Positions 14,287-22,187 of a DNA stretch of 33,274 nucleotides are shown here, one piece after another. A program made the translations under genes and the position numbers. Position 1 is the first letter of the stretch. Each line of letters starts with the position of its first letter. The notes beneath the pieces are model-generated. The model made no database searches. It had not been told where the DNA came from and was given only the letters and a program-made list of their open reading frames with translations. Source of the stretch: Paracoccaceae bacterium (GTDB taxonomy: Bacteria; Pseudomonadota; Alphaproteobacteria; Rhodobacterales; Rhodobacteraceae); the NCBI GenBank assembly GCA_021775315.1, contig JAJFIC010000084.1:1-33274 (forward strand). The letters are read 5' to 3'.

Positions 14287-15459
14287 ATGGCTTTAAACAT
14301 TTTCAAGCGTGCAGGGCAGACGGTGCCCGAGGTCAAAGCCTCGGCGGCGGGGCCGGTGATCGCGTTTCATGGCGGCGGGCGAGTCGCTTGGTCGGCGCGC
14401 GATACGGTGTCGCTGACGAAAACCGGGTTTTCCGGCAATCCCGTGGGCTTTCGCTGTGTGAAAATGATTGCCGAGGCGGCGGCGGCCCTGCCGTTGGTGT
14501 TGCAGGATGGCGAGCGCCGCTACGAGGCGCATCCGGTGCTGACGCTGCTGTCGCGGCCCAATGGCGCGCAGGGGCGGGCTGATTTATTGGAAAGCCTGTT
14601 TGGCCAGATGTTGCTAAGCGGTGATGGTTATCTTGAGGCCGTTGCTGCCCCTGACGGCGCACCGCTGGAATTGCATGTGCTGCGGTCTGATCGGATGCAT
14701 CTGGTGCCCGGTCAAGACGGTTGGCCGGTTGCCTATGAATACAAAGTTGGCGCCAAAAAGCACCGGTTTGACATGACGGGTGATGTGCCGCCGATCTGTC
14801 ACATCCGTAGTTTCCATCCACAGGATGATCACTATGGGCTAAGCCCGATGCAGGCGGCGGCGGCAGCGCTGGACGTGCATAATTCGGCGTCGCGCTGGTC
14901 GAAATCCTTGCTGGACAACGCGGCGCGGCCCTCGGGCGCGATTGTGTATAAGGGTGTCGATGGGCAGGGACAGTTGGGCTCGGATCAGTATGATCGTCTG
15001 CTTGACGAAATGGCCAGCTATCATCAGGGGGCTGCGAATGCGGGCCGACCGATGTTGCTGGAAGGCGGGCTTGATTGGAAACCGATGGGGTTCTCACCGA
15101 GCGATATGGAATTTCAGAAAACCAAGGAAAGTGCTGCGCGCGAGGTTGCGTTGGCCTTTGGTGTGCCGCCGATGTTGCTGGGACTGCCGGGGGATGCGAC
15201 GTTTGCTAATTATCAAGAGGCGCATCGGGCGTTTTACCGACTGACGGTTTTGCCGTTGGCAGGCAAGGTATTGGCCAGCATTTCCAACTGGTTGGCCGGG
15301 TTCACCGGCGACGGTGTGCAGTTGAGTCCGGATTTGGACGGTGTTGCGGCACTGGCAACTGAACGCGAGGCGCAGTGGCGGCGGGTGGCGGCGGCGGATT
15401 TCCTGAGTGCTGCGGAAAAACGCGCCTTGCTTGGGCTGCCTAAGCAGGCGGATGAGTGA
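14287..15459 (+). CDS. GTA portal protein, HK97 family (g3)
   Basis: A 390-residue portal protein; twelve copies form the vertex through which DNA enters and leaves the capsid. Family motifs include NPVGFRCVKMIAEAAAALPL (about residues 52-71), LLSRPNGAQGRADLLESLFG, HIRSFHPQDDHYGLSPMQAA (about 173-192) and AFGVPPMLLGLPGDATFANY (about 290-310). The ATG at 14287 has TTGGAGCAATTTC upstream; the frame to 14266 is a spurious extension. The 72-base gap after g2 contains no gene. The following g3.5 gene overlaps its end by 8 bases. Confidence 0.94.
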   Translation: MALNIFKRAGQTVPEVKASAAGPVIAFHGGGRVAWSARDTVSLTKTGFSGNPVGFRCVKMIAEAAAALPLVLQDGERRYEAHPVLTLLSRPNGAQGRADLLESLFGQMLLSGDGYLEAVAAPDGAPLELHVLRSDRMHLVPGQDGWPVAYEYKVGAKKHRFDMTGDVPPICHIRSFHPQDDHYGLSPMQAAAAALDVHNSASRWSKSLLDNAARPSGAIVYKGVDGQGQLGSDQYDRLLDEMASYHQGAANAGRPMLLEGGLDWKPMGFSPSDMEFQKTKESAAREVALAFGVPPMLLGLPGDATFANYQEAHRAFYRLTVLPLAGKVLASISNWLAGFTGDGVQLSPDLDGVAALATEREAQWRRVAAADFLSAAEKRALLGLPKQADE

Positions 15460-15697
15460 GGCCAATCGGGGCGGGGGGTCGCGGTTTCTGTATGAACCTT
15501 TTGACAAAGCTGCGGCACGCATCGAGACCCATGAACGGGTGGCTGAGGAGCGTTGGCTGGGGCTGGAACGGCGATTGCTGACAATTGAAACCATGCTGGA
15601 GCGGCTGGAACGTCGTCTGTGGCTGGCGGTTTATGGCGTGGTGGGATTCACGCTGGCGCAGGGCGTTTTGACCCTTGTGGATATGTCCCCGAAGTAA
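15452..15697 (+). CDS. GTA g3.5-like small membrane protein (head formation)
   Basis: An 81-residue protein that overlaps the end of the portal gene by 8 bases (ATG inside GGATGAGTGA). The N-terminal two thirds are charged and helical (PFDKAAARIETHERVAEERW, then LERRLLTIETMLERLERR), likely coiled coil. A single hydrophobic helix at about residues 52-72 (LAVYGVVGFTLAQGVLTLV) follows. The position between portal and protease matches g3.5 of R. capsulatus, whose family is labelled a GTA head formation protein. A transmembrane segment is unusual in a capsid gene set and suggests assembly at the inner membrane. Confidence 0.8.
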   Translation: MSEANRGGGSRFLYEPFDKAAARIETHERVAEERWLGLERRLLTIETMLERLERRLWLAVYGVVGFTLAQGVLTLVDMSPK

Positions 15698-15708
15698 AGG
15701 AAATCAAT

Positions 15709-16272
15709 ATGTTATATGATAAAGCTGCAAGCGGGCTGGAATTGAAATTCTGCCGCTTTGAGCAAGGTGTTGAGCTGACGGAAAGCGGCGGCATTGCCGG
15801 TTATGCCTCGTTATTTGGTGCACCAGATCAAGGCGGTGACGTGGTGCAAAAGGGCGCTTACGGCGCGTCGCTGAACAAACTGGCGGCTAGCGGTCGTGGC
15901 ATCAAGATGCTGTGGCAACATGATCCCAGCCAGCCGATCGGCATCTGGGACGATGTGCGCGAAGATGGGCGTGGGTTGTTTGTGAAGGGCCGGTTTCTGA
16001 GCGAAGTTCAGAAAGGCCAGGAAGCACAGGCGCTGGTGAAAGCGGGGGCGATTGACGGCTTGTCGATCGGTTATCGCACCATCAGGGCTGAAAAGAATGC
16101 CAAGGGCCAGCGGCTCTTGCATGAACTGGAACTGTGGGAGGTGTCGCTTGTGACGTTTCCTATGCTTCCTGAGGCGCGGGTGCAGGGCAAGGCGGATGCT
16201 GGAGCCGATGCATTGGTGCATGAGATGGCGGACGCATTTGCGAAGGCCCGGACCATGATGGCGGATTTTTAG
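15709..16272 (+). CDS. GTA prohead protease, HK97/S78 family (g4)
   Basis: A 187-residue maturation protease that cleaves capsid precursors during head assembly. The fold signature GIAGYASLFGAPDQGGDVV is at residues 28-46. Candidate catalytic residues are His71 in LWQHDPSQPIG and Ser119 in IDGLSIGYR, with Glu144 in LWEVSLVTFPM. The ATG at 15709 is preceded by AAAGGAAATCAAT; the longer frame to 15619 runs back through g3.5 and is rejected. It lies 11 bp after g3.5 and 65 bp before the capsid gene. Confidence 0.93.
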   Translation: MLYDKAASGLELKFCRFEQGVELTESGGIAGYASLFGAPDQGGDVVQKGAYGASLNKLAASGRGIKMLWQHDPSQPIGIWDDVREDGRGLFVKGRFLSEVQKGQEAQALVKAGAIDGLSIGYRTIRAEKNAKGQRLLHELELWEVSLVTFPMLPEARVQGKADAGADALVHEMADAFAKARTMMADF

Positions 16273-16337
16273 CCAGCATTAGAGCGGCGAGCCTTGTGTT
16301 CAACGCTCAATTTTTCATCGAAACCAAGGAATATTTG

Positions 16338-17540
16338 ATGAGCAAAACCGAAACCAAAACGCTGGGTGCTGACCCGGTGTCAGGTCTTAACCCGGCGACG
16401 GAAGTGAAAACAGCCCTTGCTGGATTTTTAAGTGATTTCAACAACTTTCAGGGCGAAATCAAGTCGCGCCTGCAAAAACAGGAAGATCGTTTTACCATGA
16501 TTGATCGAAAAAACATGACTGCTGCAAATCGCCCGGTGCTGTCGCAAGCTGCCGAAACCGAAGCCCCGCATAAAAAGGCGTTTGCGGCCTATTTGCGGTC
16601 TGGTGATGATGACGGCTTGCGCGGCCTTGAGATCGAAGAAAAGGCGCTTTCAACGGCGGTGGCGGCTGATGGTGGCTATCTGGTGGATCCGGCAACGGCG
16701 GATACGATTGCGGGCGTTTTGCGCAATGCATCGTCCATTCGCGCCATCGCAAACGTGGTGAATGTCGAGGCGACCGCCTATGACGTTCTGGTCGATCACA
16801 CGGATATCGGCGCTGGCTGGGCCTCGGAAACGGCGGCCTCGGGCGAGACTGGTACGCCGCAAATTGAGCGGGTGACCATTCCGCTGCACGAGCTTTCGGC
16901 GCTGCCCAAAGCCTCGCAACGGTTGCTGGATGACAGCGCTTTTGACGTTGAAGACTGGTTGGCGACGCGGATCGCTGACAAATTTGCCCGTGCCGAAGGT
17001 GGTGCGTTCATTTCCGGCGACGGTGTGGACAAGCCGACCGGGTTTTTGAACTACACATCGGTGCCTGATGCGAGCCATGCCTGGGGCGATCTGGGCTATG
17101 TGGCAACCGGTGCGGCGGGTGAATTTGACGCCACCAATCCAGCGGATGCGATTGTTGATCTGGTCTATGCACTGGGCGCGCGCTATCGGGCCAACGCGAC
17201 ATTTGTGATGAACTCCAAAACCGCAGGTGCAGTGCGTAAAATGAAGGACGTGGATGGCCGTTTCTTGTGGTCTGACGGTCTTGCCGCGGGCGAGCCTGCG
17301 CGCCTTATGGGGTATCCTGTGTTGATTGCGGAAGACATGCCGGACATTGCGGCGGATGCAACGGCCATTGCCTTTGGTGATTTCGGTGCCGGGTATACCG
17401 TGGCTGAGCGGCCAGATTTGCGCATTTTACGCGATCCGTTCAGCGCCAAGCCGCATGTGTTGTTTTATGCAACCAAGCGCGTTGGCGGCGATGTCAGCGA
17501 CTTTTCCGCCATCAAACTGCTGAAATTCGCGTTGACCTAA
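16338..17540 (+). CDS. GTA major capsid protein, HK97 fold (g5)
   Basis: A 400-residue HK97-type major capsid protein. The first roughly 100 residues are charged and helical, with FLSDFNNFQGEIKSRLQKQ, and likely form the delta domain removed by the g4 protease. The shell domain begins near ALSTAVAADGGYLVDP (about residue 106) and includes VTIPLHELSALPKASQRLLD, DKFARAEGGAFISGDGVDKP and AFGDFGAGYTVAERPDLRIL. The ATG at 16338 has AAGGAATATTTG upstream; the frame extending to 16296 is rejected. The codon use is as orderly as in the housekeeping genes. A GC hairpin follows the stop at 17573-17590. Confidence 0.95.
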   Translation: MSKTETKTLGADPVSGLNPATEVKTALAGFLSDFNNFQGEIKSRLQKQEDRFTMIDRKNMTAANRPVLSQAAETEAPHKKAFAAYLRSGDDDGLRGLEIEEKALSTAVAADGGYLVDPATADTIAGVLRNASSIRAIANVVNVEATAYDVLVDHTDIGAGWASETAASGETGTPQIERVTIPLHELSALPKASQRLLDDSAFDVEDWLATRIADKFARAEGGAFISGDGVDKPTGFLNYTSVPDASHAWGDLGYVATGAAGEFDATNPADAIVDLVYALGARYRANATFVMNSKTAGAVRKMKDVDGRFLWSDGLAAGEPARLMGYPVLIAEDMPDIAADATAIAFGDFGAGYTVAERPDLRILRDPFSAKPHVLFYATKRVGGDVSDFSAIKLLKFALT

Positions 17541-17572
17541 GGGCTGGTCCTTTGGGTTGACGAGAATACCTG

Positions 17573-17590
17573 CCGCCCTTGATCGGGCGG
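17573..17590 (+). promoter_or_regulatory. GC hairpin between capsid gene and g6
   Basis: CCGCCC (17573-17578) pairs with GGGCGG (17585-17590) around a six-base loop, 33 bases after the capsid stop. No T-run follows, so this is probably an RNA stability or processing element rather than a terminator. The whole 169-base gap is the longest inside the cluster and contains no supported gene. Confidence 0.5.
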
Positions 17591-17709
17591 TGGGTGATTG
17601 CGCGCGCGCTTGTGTTGTCCAGCTGCTCCCCCTCCGTTCGAGCAATGCGGGTGCGTGCGCAATTTTCGGCCTTTTCGGTGCGCGAACGGTGGAACTGTTG
17701 GAGATTTTT

Positions 17710-18306
17710 ATGATGTTAGTGGAACAGACGGCGGTGCCTGCGGGTGTGTTGCCGATAGCGGAATTTGCGGCGCATCTGCATTTGGGTTCAGGGTTTGCTG
17801 ACGATGGATCGCAAGATGCGGTTCTTGAGGCGTATTTGCGCGCGGCCCTTGCGGCGATTGAGGCGCGTATCGGCAAGGCATTGGTTGAGCGGGCGTTTTC
17901 ATGGTCGGTAACGGCTTGGCGGGATGGCTGTTCGCAAGGTTTACCGGTGGCGCCGGTGCAGGTGATTTCGGCCGTTAAGGTGATCGACAAAATTGGCGGT
18001 GAAATCGTTGTGCCTGCAGGTACGTATTATCTGGAAAAAGACAGCCAGCGCCCGCGTCTGGTGGCCGCAAGCGGGGCTTTGCCGTCAATTTCGGCGGGTG
18101 GGTCTGCCGAAGTGGTGTTTCAGGCGGGGTTTGGCCCGGCATGGTCTGATGTGCCGGTCGATCTGGCGCAGGCGGTGTTTTTGCTGGCGGCGCATTATTT
18201 TGAGAACCGCCGGGGCGAGGGGGGGCGTGAGGATTTGTTGCCGTTTGGTGTGATGGCCCTGATCGAAACCTATCGCAGCGTGCGCGTGCTGGGGGGTGGC
18301 GCATGA
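17710..18306 (+). CDS. GTA head-tail connector / adaptor protein (g6)
   Basis: A 198-residue protein in the position of g6, a head-tail connector of the phiE125 gp8-like group. It contains AEFAAHLHLGSGFADDGSQD near the N-terminus and AALAAIEARIGKALVERAFSW, both typical of gp6-like adaptors, and ends with PFGVMALIETYRSVRVLGG. The start is one of two adjacent ATG codons (17710, 17713) with GTTGGAG upstream; the longer frame to 17557 reads through the hairpin region and is rejected. Its stop overlaps g7 (ATGA). Homologues ring the portal and connect it to the tail. Confidence 0.85.
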   Translation: MMLVEQTAVPAGVLPIAEFAAHLHLGSGFADDGSQDAVLEAYLRAALAAIEARIGKALVERAFSWSVTAWRDGCSQGLPVAPVQVISAVKVIDKIGGEIVVPAGTYYLEKDSQRPRLVAASGALPSISAGGSAEVVFQAGFGPAWSDVPVDLAQAVFLLAAHYFENRRGEGGREDLLPFGVMALIETYRSVRVLGGGA

Positions 18307-18644
18307 TTGGTGCACCGAAACTGGGCCGCAGGCTGGTGCTTGAGGAGGTCACGCGCCAGCCTGACAATGCCGGGGGTTTTGCCGAAAACTGGGTGGTTTT
18401 GGGCAACCTCTGGGCCGATATCAAGGCTGGCACCGGGCGCGAACGCACCTTGAATGCGGCTGTTATTCCGTTGCTGCCTTACCGGATTGTGGTGCGGGCA
18501 GCGCCGGTCGGCTCGTCGTCGCGGCCGAAACCCGGCCAACGGTTTCGCGAAGGCGACAGGGTGTATCGGATCGAGGCCGTTGCGGATCGGTATCGTGACG
18601 GGCTGTATCTGGAATGTTTCACCAAGGAAGAGGTGCTGGCATGA
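18303..18644 (+). CDS. GTA head closure / head-tail adaptor (g7)
   Basis: A 113-residue protein with the SPP1 gp16-like head-closure pattern: GRRLVLEEVTRQPDNAGGF, then WVVLGNLWADIKAGTGRER, YRIVVRAAP and KPGQRFREGDRVYRIEAV. These are short beta-barrel proteins that seal the neck after packaging. Start and stop both overlap the neighbours by four bases (ATGA), so g6-g7-g8 are translationally coupled. Confidence 0.87.
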   Translation: MIGAPKLGRRLVLEEVTRQPDNAGGFAENWVVLGNLWADIKAGTGRERTLNAAVIPLLPYRIVVRAAPVGSSSRPKPGQRFREGDRVYRIEAVADRYRDGLYLECFTKEEVLA

Positions 18645-19051
18645 GCTATGCAATCGCAACCGCGTTACAGACTGCGGTTTTTGGCGCTGTATCAAGTGAT
18701 CCGGGCGTTGTTGCGCTGGTTGGCACAGATGTGTTTGACGCGCTGCCAAGCGGGGTTTTGCCGGTCACTTATGTGGTGCTGGGGGAAGAGGACGTGCGGG
18801 CCAGATCTAATGTGTCTGCCGACGGCGCGGTGCATGATTTTACGGTTTCGGTGTTTTCTGATGCCACCGGTTTTGCCTCGGCCAAGGCTGTGGCGGTGGC
18901 GGTTTCCGATGCGCTGGTGGATGCAAATCTGGCACTGGCACGGGGGGCATTGGTGTCGCTTGATTTTCTGCGCGCCAAGGCACGGCGCGGCAAGGCGCCC
19001 GATGGACGGCGCATTGATTTACGGTTTCGCGCACGGGTTGAAGATATTTAA
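18641..19051 (+). CDS. GTA tail terminator-like protein, DUF3168 (g8)
   Basis: A 136-residue DUF3168 protein. It has the N-terminal helix YAIATALQTAVFGAVSSDPGV, then LPVTYVVLGEEDVRARSN and HDFTVSVFSDATGFASAKAV, the usual alternation of strands and a helix in tail-completion proteins that form the interface of neck and tail tube. The ATG at 18641 overlaps the g7 stop. A 25-base gap with AAGGGAAATTATT leads to g9. Size matches the R. capsulatus homologue. Confidence 0.87.
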   Translation: MSYAIATALQTAVFGAVSSDPGVVALVGTDVFDALPSGVLPVTYVVLGEEDVRARSNVSADGAVHDFTVSVFSDATGFASAKAVAVAVSDALVDANLALARGALVSLDFLRAKARRGKAPDGRRIDLRFRARVEDI

Positions 19052-19076
19052 ATAACTGATTTGAAGGGAAATTATT

Positions 19077-19490
19077 ATGGTTGCTCAAAAAGGCAAGGAT
19101 TTGCTGATCAAGCTTGATCTGACGGGATCAGGTGCATTTACCACGATTGCTGGGCTGCGGGCCTCGCGCATTTCATTCAACGCGGAAACGGTTGATGTCA
19201 CGACTTTGGAAAGCTCGGGCGGCTGGCGCGAATTGTTGGGGGGGGCTGGGGTCAGGTCAGCCTCAATCTCGGGCTCCGGGGTTTTTCGCGATGCGGATAC
19301 GGATGAGCGGGCGCGGGCGATCTTTTTTGACGGAGAGGTGCCGGATTTTCAGGTCATCATTCCGGATTTCGGCATCGTTGAAGGGCCGTTTCAGATCAGT
19401 TCTTTGGAATATGCGGGTTCGCATGATGGCGAGGCCAATTACGAGCTGTCACTGGCCTCGGCCGGGGCGTTGACCTTTACGGCGATCTGA
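19077..19490 (+). CDS. GTA major tail protein, TP901-1 type (g9)
   Basis: A 137-residue tail-tube protein. Recognisable parts are KGKDLLIKLDLTGSGAFTTI, LRASRISFNAETVDVTTLES (strand A and the VDVT turn typical of tube proteins) and GWRELLGGAGVRSASISGSG. The last strands, EYAGSHDGEANYELSLAS and ALTFTAI, close the tube subunit. A good ribosome binding site precedes the ATG, as expected for a protein made in many copies. The last base of the stop is shared with the ATG of g10. Confidence 0.92.
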   Translation: MVAQKGKDLLIKLDLTGSGAFTTIAGLRASRISFNAETVDVTTLESSGGWRELLGGAGVRSASISGSGVFRDADTDERARAIFFDGEVPDFQVIIPDFGIVEGPFQISSLEYAGSHDGEANYELSLASAGALTFTAI

Positions 19491-19813
19491 TGGCGAACCC
19501 ATATCGGGGCGAGGTGTCGCTGGTGGTGGACGGGCAAGCGCATGTGCTGCGCCTGACCCTGGGTGCGCTTGCTGAGCTGGAGGAAGCGCTGGCAGCGGGG
19601 TCGCTGCTGGAGTTGGTCGAGCGGTTTGAAAGCGGTGGCTTTACGACGCGTGACCTGCTGGCGTTGCTGGGTGCGGGGCTGAAGGGCGGCGGCTGGTTGG
19701 GCGCGTTGCCGGATCTGATGGCGGCGGAAATCGAGGGTGGCCCGGTTGGGGCCGCCCGCATTGCGGCGCGGCTGCTGGCGGTGTCGTTCAGTGTGGCCGA
19801 TGAAAGCGTTTGA
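19490..19813 (+). CDS. GTA tail assembly chaperone-like protein (g10)
   Basis: A 107-residue protein matching GTA g10: an N-terminal beta part (YRGEVSLVVDGQAHVLRLTL) followed by GALAELEEALAAGSLLELVERF and GFTTRDLLALLGAGLKGGG. The position between major tail protein and tape measure is that of tail assembly chaperones. The downstream g10.1 starts inside it and is in another frame, reminiscent of the frameshift G/GT arrangement in tailed phages. I see no obvious slippery site at the overlap, so I infer two separate starts. Confidence 0.85.
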   Translation: MANPYRGEVSLVVDGQAHVLRLTLGALAELEEALAAGSLLELVERFESGGFTTRDLLALLGAGLKGGGWLGALPDLMAAEIEGGPVGAARIAARLLAVSFSVADESV

Positions 19814-19994
19814 CTGGCTTGCCCTGATGCGGGCCGGGTTTCAGGAATTGCGGCTGCGGCCCGCGGAGTTCTGGGACCTGACGCCTGCGGAATTCCTGCT
19901 GATGCTGGGTCTGGAGGATGGGGCAGCACCCATGCTTGGCCGGGATAGGTTGTCGGAATTGGCGGCACGTTTTCCAGACAAAACTAACGACTAG
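19800..19994 (+). CDS. GTA g10.1-like tail assembly chaperone
   Basis: A 64-residue protein starting at ATG 19800, 14 bases inside the end of g10 in another frame. The motif LRPAEFWDLTPAEFLLMLGL is the hallmark of the small phage tail assembly chaperones (TAC) found in GTA clusters, where this gene is called g10.1. The upstream part of the open frame (from 19737) is an out-of-frame reading of g10 and is left out. The stop is followed after 8 bases by the tape-measure gene with GACTAGGAGAAATC as a strong ribosome binding site. Confidence 0.83.
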   Translation: MKAFDWLALMRAGFQELRLRPAEFWDLTPAEFLLMLGLEDGAAPMLGRDRLSELAARFPDKTND

Positions 19995-20002
19995 GAGAAA
20001 TC

Positions 20003-20665
20003 ATGGCAGATTTGGAAACTGAACTGGCCGGGCTTGATAACCTTGTCAGTGATCTTGAGGCGAATATCGGCGCGGCGCAGGCCGTTTCGGCAGCTTTCAA
20101 GACTGAACTGGCCGATATGCAGGCCACAATGGCGTCGGCTGGTCGTCAGGTTGACGGCCTGTCCCGGTCGGTTGGCTGGGGATTGCGCCGCGCGTTTGAT
20201 GGGCTGGTGTTTGACGGTGCGCGCCTGTCTGACACATTGCGCACATTGGGGCGATCCATGGTGAATTCGGCGCTGACCCAGGCACTGAAATCGGTTCAGA
20301 ATGCCCTTGGTGGGATGATTGTCGGTGGCATCAGCAATCTTGTCAGCGGCTTGTTGCCCTTTGAAAACGGTGCTTCTTTTTCGGGTGGCAAGGTCACGCC
20401 GTTTGCCCGTGGGGGCGTGGTTTCCAGTGCAACCACGTTTCCGATGCGCGGCGGTATCGGGTTGATGGGCGAGGCCGGGCCAGAGGCGATCATGCCACTG
20501 TCGCGCGGTGCGGACGGATCTTTGGGGGTGCGGGCGCAAAACAGCCGTGCGGTGCATGTGACCATGAATATTTCCACACCGGATGCGCAGGGATTTAAGC
20601 GATCCCGCACGCAAATTGCGGCGCAGATGAGCCGGGCCATTGGTCGTGCGGCGCGTAATAATTAG
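20003..20665 (+). CDS. GTA tape measure protein, short (g11)
   Basis: A 220-residue tape-measure protein that sets tail length and is thought to leave the tail during DNA delivery. The first 60 residues are helical (ELAGLDNLVSDLEANIGAAQ). A hydrophobic helix VQNALGGMIVGGISNLVSGL lies at about residues 98-117. The C-terminal part has the family block FARGGVVSSATTFPMRGG and GLMGEAGPEAIMPLSRG (about 134-169). It is much shorter than in most siphophages but close to the R. capsulatus homologue. A strong AGGAG ribosome binding site precedes the ATG. Confidence 0.9.
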   Translation: MADLETELAGLDNLVSDLEANIGAAQAVSAAFKTELADMQATMASAGRQVDGLSRSVGWGLRRAFDGLVFDGARLSDTLRTLGRSMVNSALTQALKSVQNALGGMIVGGISNLVSGLLPFENGASFSGGKVTPFARGGVVSSATTFPMRGGIGLMGEAGPEAIMPLSRGADGSLGVRAQNSRAVHVTMNISTPDAQGFKRSRTQIAAQMSRAIGRAARNN

Positions 20666-20676
20666 GGGGTAAGGTT

Positions 20677-21309
20677 ATGAATTTTCACGATATTAGATTT
20701 CCGGCATCGTTAAGTTTCGGTTCGGTCGGGGGGCCTGAGAGGCGGACCGAGATTGTGACACTGGCAAACGGGTTTGAGGAACGTAATGCGCCTTGGGCGG
20801 ATTCGCGAAGGCGGTATGACGCGGGCGTTGGCATGCGCTCGCTTGATGATATCGAAACCCTGATTTCGTTTTTTGAGGCGCGTTATGGGCAGTTATATGG
20901 ATTTCGCTGGAAGGATTGGACAGATTTCAAATCCTGCTCACCGTCGCGCGATGTGGCGCATGAGGATCAGGTGATTGCAACCGGTGATGGGGTCGTTACC
21001 GATTTTCAGCTTGCCAAGACCTATAAATCGGGGGCTGAGGGATACCGGCGCGTCATCACCAAACCCGTGGCCGGGACGGTTTTGGTCTCGTTGGCTGGGG
21101 ATCATTTGGTTGAGAGCGTGCATTTCACGCTGAATGCGACGAGCGGCATTATCAGCATGATTGATCCGCCGGATGATGGGGCTGAGATCACGGCGGGATT
21201 TGAATTTGACGTGCCTGTGCGGTTCGACGCGGATCGGTTGGAAATGTCGCTGCAAAGCTTTTCCGCCGGGGAAATTCCCACGGTGCCGGTGGTCGAGGTG
21301 CGTATCTGA
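20677..21309 (+). CDS. GTA distal tail protein, DUF2460 (g12)
   Basis: A 210-residue DUF2460 protein that forms the distal tail ring at the base of the tube. It starts MNFHDIRFPASLSFGSVGGP with TEIVTLANGFEERNAPWADS, and RYGQLYGFRWKDWTDFKSC at about residues 69-87 is characteristic. The second half, with FQLAKTYKSGAEGYRRVITKP and ASRFDADRLEMSLQSF-like sequence, is beta-rich. The start has AGGGGGTAAGGTT upstream. Its last base is the first base of the ATG of g13. Confidence 0.92.
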   Translation: MNFHDIRFPASLSFGSVGGPERRTEIVTLANGFEERNAPWADSRRRYDAGVGMRSLDDIETLISFFEARYGQLYGFRWKDWTDFKSCSPSRDVAHEDQVIATGDGVVTDFQLAKTYKSGAEGYRRVITKPVAGTVLVSLAGDHLVESVHFTLNATSGIISMIDPPDDGAEITAGFEFDVPVRFDADRLEMSLQSFSAGEIPTVPVVEVRI

Positions 21310-22187
21310 TGCGTGATCTGGGGCGATTGGCAGGCCATTTGGCAAGTGGTGCGACGACTTTGTGCCGCTGTTGGAAACTGACGCGGCGCGATGGGGTCAG
21401 CATGGGATTTACCGATCATGACCGCGATCTGAGTCTTGCGGATGTGACGTTCAAGGCCAGCACCGGGCTTGATGCGGCTGCCGTTCAATCCTCAACCGGG
21501 TTGAGCGTTGATAATTCACAAGCCGTGGGCGCGCTCAGCGATCTTGGGCTTGATGAGGTGGATATCCGATCTGGGCGCTATGACGGGGCCGAGGTTTTGG
21601 CTTGGCTGGTCAATTGGCGCGATGTTTCCCAGAATGTGCTGCAATTTCGTGGCCATTTGGGTGAAATCCGACGCTCGGGCGGGGTGTTTGAGGCGGAACT
21701 GCGCGGATTGGCAGAGGCGTTGAACCAGCCGCAGGGGCGGGCGTATCACAAGAATTGTTCCGCTGTGTTGGGTGATCTGGCTTGTGGGTTTGATGTCAGT
21801 GATCCGGGGTATTCGATCGAGACTTCCGCCCCTGCCGGGCGGGGCAGTTTCACGCTTGAAGGCTTGGCAGATTTTGACGAGCGTTGGTTTGAAAAGGGTG
21901 TGTTCCGCGTGCTGGATGGTGCGGCGGCAGGTCTGTCGGGTATTATCCGTTACGACCGCTATCAAGGGGCCGAACGGGTGGTTGGCCTTTGGGCAGATTT
22001 GCCTGTTGAGGTGGCGACGGGTGATTTGGTTCGGCTGGAGGCCGGGTGCGATAAGCGTGTGGAAACCTGTCGACTGAAATTTCATAACTTCCTGAATTAC
22101 CAAGGCTTTCCGCACATCCCGGGCGAAGATTGGGCAATGTCCTATCCCAGCCGCGCGGGTGTTAATGATGGCGGGAGCCTGACTTGA
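21309..22187 (+). CDS. GTA tail hub protein, DUF2163 / phage BR0599-like (g13)
   Basis: A 292-residue hub protein of the tail tip. The N-terminal DUF2163 domain contains TLCRCWKLTRRDGVSMGFTD and DHDRDLSL, and the C-terminal part contains KNCSAVLGDLACGFD and AGCDKRVETCRLKFHN ending in FPHIPGEDW. Four cysteines, Cys150, Cys159, Cys247 and Cys254, have spacings CX8C and CX6C. From memory these are the spacings of the iron-sulfur ligands of phage lambda tail-tip protein gpL, so I infer a 4Fe-4S cluster. The start overlaps g12; its stop overlaps a TTG start of g14. Confidence 0.92.
   Translation: MRDLGRLAGHLASGATTLCRCWKLTRRDGVSMGFTDHDRDLSLADVTFKASTGLDAAAVQSSTGLSVDNSQAVGALSDLGLDEVDIRSGRYDGAEVLAWLVNWRDVSQNVLQFRGHLGEIRRSGGVFEAELRGLAEALNQPQGRAYHKNCSAVLGDLACGFDVSDPGYSIETSAPAGRGSFTLEGLADFDERWFEKGVFRVLDGAAAGLSGIIRYDRYQGAERVVGLWADLPVEVATGDLVRLEAGCDKRVETCRLKFHNFLNYQGFPHIPGEDWAMSYPSRAGVNDGGSLT

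Noticed and set aside
14333-15097. Minus-strand frame of 254 codons inside the portal gene
   Set aside because: Shadow of the portal coding sequence; low-complexity Pro/Arg composition and no ribosome binding site.
17557-17709. N-terminal extension of g6 from TTG 17557
   Set aside because: Reads through the intergenic hairpin; a good Shine-Dalgarno is at the ATG pair 17710/17713, which matches homologue length.
19780-19830. Programmed frameshift joining g10 and g10.1
   Set aside because: No clear slippery heptamer or downstream structure at the overlap; g10.1 has its own ATG.
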